A DNA stretch of 14,755 bases from JAJXZP01 sp035505775. Its GTDB lineage: Bacteria; Spirochaetota; Spirochaetia; Treponematales; Rectinemataceae. Each line of letters opens with the position of its first letter. Within the stretch, counting starts at the first letter, position 1. The stretch covers positions 1 to 14,755 of the forward strand of contig DATJQN010000027.1 in the NCBI GenBank assembly GCA_035505775.1, read 5' to 3'. The notes under the pieces were generated by a model that was not told the DNA's origin, did no database searches, and was given only the letters and a program-made list of their open reading frames with translations. Position numbers and translations under genes: made by a program. Positions 13,252 through 14,755 of the stretch are shown here, piece after piece.

Positions 13252-13884
13252 ATGGCGAGAACTCGCGAAGAGGGCATGGAAATCCGGATCATCGAGGCGG
13301 CCATGGCCGTCTTCGGGGAGCGGGGCTTCCAGGCCACCACCCTGAAGGACATCGCGACCGGCGCCGGCATTTCGACGGGTTCCATATATACGTACTTCGC
13401 CGACAAGGAGAGCCTCTTCCAGGCCGCCGTATCCTACGGCTGGGATCGATTCAGCGCCGAGCTTGCGGTGCTGGCCGACTCCGATGCGAGCCGGGAACAG
13501 CGCCTCGCGGCCCTGCTCGACAAGGGTTTTGCCGCCCTGACCCAGGCTCTCCCTCTTCTCAGAGGGATGCTCTTCGACGCGAGCAGACACAACCTCGTCG
13601 AACCGGGGATGGAGCGCGTGACCTCGGCGATCGACAGGCTCCTGACCCCGGATGAGGAGGAGGAAGGCGGGCCGGGCCGGGTCTTTGCAGCGAAGGCCCG
13701 GCAGTCCCTCATCAAAATCCTTGTCACCGGCATCCTGTTCAGCGCGGCGCTCGGCGCTCCGGATCAGTCTCCCGAAGCGCTGGAGAACTTCCGCTACGCC
13801 GTCATCTCCTTTCTGCGGCTGGTCGAACGGAGTTGGAAGCAGAAGGAGGCCCTGCTCGCCGCGGGGCTCGACCCGGAGGACTGA
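13252..13884 (+). CDS. TetR/AcrR-family transcriptional regulator
   Basis: The 210-residue protein has a classic TetR N-terminal DNA-binding domain (about 9-55): IIEAAMAVFGERGFQATTL followed by the helix-turn-helix KDIATGAGISTGSIYTYFADKESLF (32-56). The C-terminal helical domain (about 60-205) binds the unknown inducer and mediates dimerisation. An acidic EEEE stretch at 135-138 probably lies in a loop. A palindrome overlapping its promoter suggests autorepression, and the downstream TolC-family gene, whose ATG overlaps the tetR stop, suggests local control of an efflux system. AGGGGG lies 5 nt before the ATG. The inducer and transported substrate cannot be inferred. Confidence 0.92.
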   Translation: MARTREEGMEIRIIEAAMAVFGERGFQATTLKDIATGAGISTGSIYTYFADKESLFQAAVSYGWDRFSAELAVLADSDASREQRLAALLDKGFAALTQALPLLRGMLFDASRHNLVEPGMERVTSAIDRLLTPDEEEEGGPGRVFAAKARQSLIKILVTGILFSAALGAPDQSPEALENFRYAVISFLRLVERSWKQKEALLAAGLDPED

Positions 13885-14755
13885 TGCGACTCACGAAGCA
13901 GCTGTGCCTTCTCTGCGCCGCGGCGGCCCTCCTTGCGCCGCCCTCCCGGCTCCCGGCCCAGAGCGCAGCACCGGCCGGCCCTGCGGCCGCGAACGGCGAA
14001 ATTGCAGAACTCCAGCTCAGCATCGCCCAAGCCATGGAGCTCGCCCGCACGAACGCGGACGAGGTGCGCGCTCGAGCCGCGGGCCTCGAGGCAGCCCTCC
14101 AGGGCGAACGGGTGGCCCGGGCCGCCTTGTACCCGAGCCTCTCCGCCTCGGCCTCCGGCGCCTACCTGGCCAATCCGCCCGAGGGGATCAGCGTCGCCAA
14201 GGGCTCGCTCGGATCGCTCACCGTGCCGGATGGAACCGGAGGCTACAAGACGATTGAAATGCCCTCTCAAGACTTTGTCGTGGTCAAGAACGCCGAGGAC
14301 ACCTATTTCAAAGGCAACCTTACCTTCACCCAGCCCATCGTCGCCTGGGGCAAGATCAGGGCTTCCATGGACATCGCAACGATGGAGGCCGAACTGGCCC
14401 TCACCGGACGCGAGGGCGCTGCCCGGGATGCCGCCCGGGAGGCCAATCGGGCCTACTACTCGGCCAAGCTTGCGCTGGAGAGCCAGGCAATACTGGAGGG
14501 CCTCCAGACCCTGGCCGCTTCGATCGTCGCGGATCGAAGCGCCTCGCTCGAACTGGGGCTCGGAACAAAAGAACGGCTCCTGTCCGCCCAGGCCGACCGT
14601 GCCGCGATCGACGCGCAACTGGTCGGCGCCCGGGAGAGCGCCACGACAGCCCTTCAGAGCCTTTCGGCGCTCACGGGCATTGCCGCGGGGAAGAGCATCG
14701 ATCTGGTTTCTGACTTCCGCGACGGTCTTCCGGCTCTGGACGAGGAGTCGCTCAA
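13884..14755 (+). CDS. TolC-family outer-membrane efflux protein, 3' end outside window
   Basis: About 290 residues are visible, starting with a Sec signal peptide (hydrophobic 7-20, likely cleavage after LPAQ or LPA at 23-26). The first outer-membrane-factor repeat follows: LSIAQAMELARTNADEVRAR (45-64), the ALYPSLSASA strand start (81-90), TFTQPIVAWGKIRASM (147-162) with the Q-P...WGK strand typical of the family, then long helices up to LGLGTKERLLSAQADRA (224-240). TolC proteins form trimeric channels across the outer membrane and periplasm and work with RND or ABC pumps through an adaptor; such genes would be expected beyond the right edge. The ATG overlaps the tetR stop as TGATG and has GGAGG upstream. 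There is no sign of damage in the visible part. Confidence 0.88.
   Translation, partial: MRLTKQLCLLCAAAALLAPPSRLPAQSAAPAGPAAANGEIAELQLSIAQAMELARTNADEVRARAAGLEAALQGERVARAALYPSLSASASGAYLANPPEGISVAKGSLGSLTVPDGTGGYKTIEMPSQDFVVVKNAEDTYFKGNLTFTQPIVAWGKIRASMDIATMEAELALTGREGAARDAAREANRAYYSAKLALESQAILEGLQTLAASIVADRSASLELGLGTKERLLSAQADRAAIDAQLVGARESATTALQSLSALTGIAAGKSIDLVSDFRDGLPALDEESL

Overview
The window looks like a GC-rich spirochaete chromosome, probably the Treponema/Spirochaeta side of the phylum. The main evidence is the left-edge gene, whose product closely resembles cytoplasmic filament protein A (CfpA), a protein known to me only from spirochaetes. It is followed by a vWA-domain gene and a pallilysin-related gene, the neighbours that cfpA (TP0748) has in Treponema pallidum (TP0750 and TP0751). 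These identifications come from remembered families and visible motifs; no database was searched. Coding density is high and no stretch over 300 bases lacks a gene. No tRNA, rRNA, IS element, phage gene or CRISPR array was seen.

Left part (1-4632): cfpA runs off the left edge on the minus strand. A 155-bp divergent promoter region separates it from a three-gene plus-strand operon: a membrane-anchored vWA protein, an NrnA-type DHH/DHHA1 phosphoesterase, and a 506-residue pallilysin-related membrane protein. These three genes are joined by 4-nt ATGA overlaps, so they are probably translated as a coupled unit.

Middle part (4689-13125, all minus strand, read right to left): a class I/II aminotransferase with an apparently leaderless promoter is followed by a four-gene unit, folD, folE2, IMP cyclohydrolase and AICAR transformylase. 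The last two are the two halves of PurH encoded as separate genes overlapping by GTGA. FolD makes the 10-formyl-tetrahydrofolate that AICAR transformylase uses, and IMP leads to GTP, the FolE2 substrate, so the operon is metabolically coherent. It ends in stacked hairpins and an intrinsic terminator. The next promoter appears to be built into that terminator and drives a small multi-pass membrane protein. Further on come miaB (tRNA methylthiotransferase) and a SPOR-domain envelope protein whose start lies 1 nt after the miaB stop. This block meets the left operon tail to tail at 4633-4688.

Right part (13252-14755): a TetR-family regulator sits behind a promoter overlapped by an AT-rich palindrome, a good candidate autorepressor operator. 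Its stop overlaps the start of a TolC-family outer-membrane efflux protein that runs off the right edge, the usual layout of an envelope efflux operon.

Most genes are housekeeping. The more unusual points are the cfpA/Tp0750/Tp0751-like neighbourhood, where the pallilysin relative lacks both a protease motif and a lipobox; the split PurH; and the terminator/promoter overlap. I see no clear evidence of a wholly new system.
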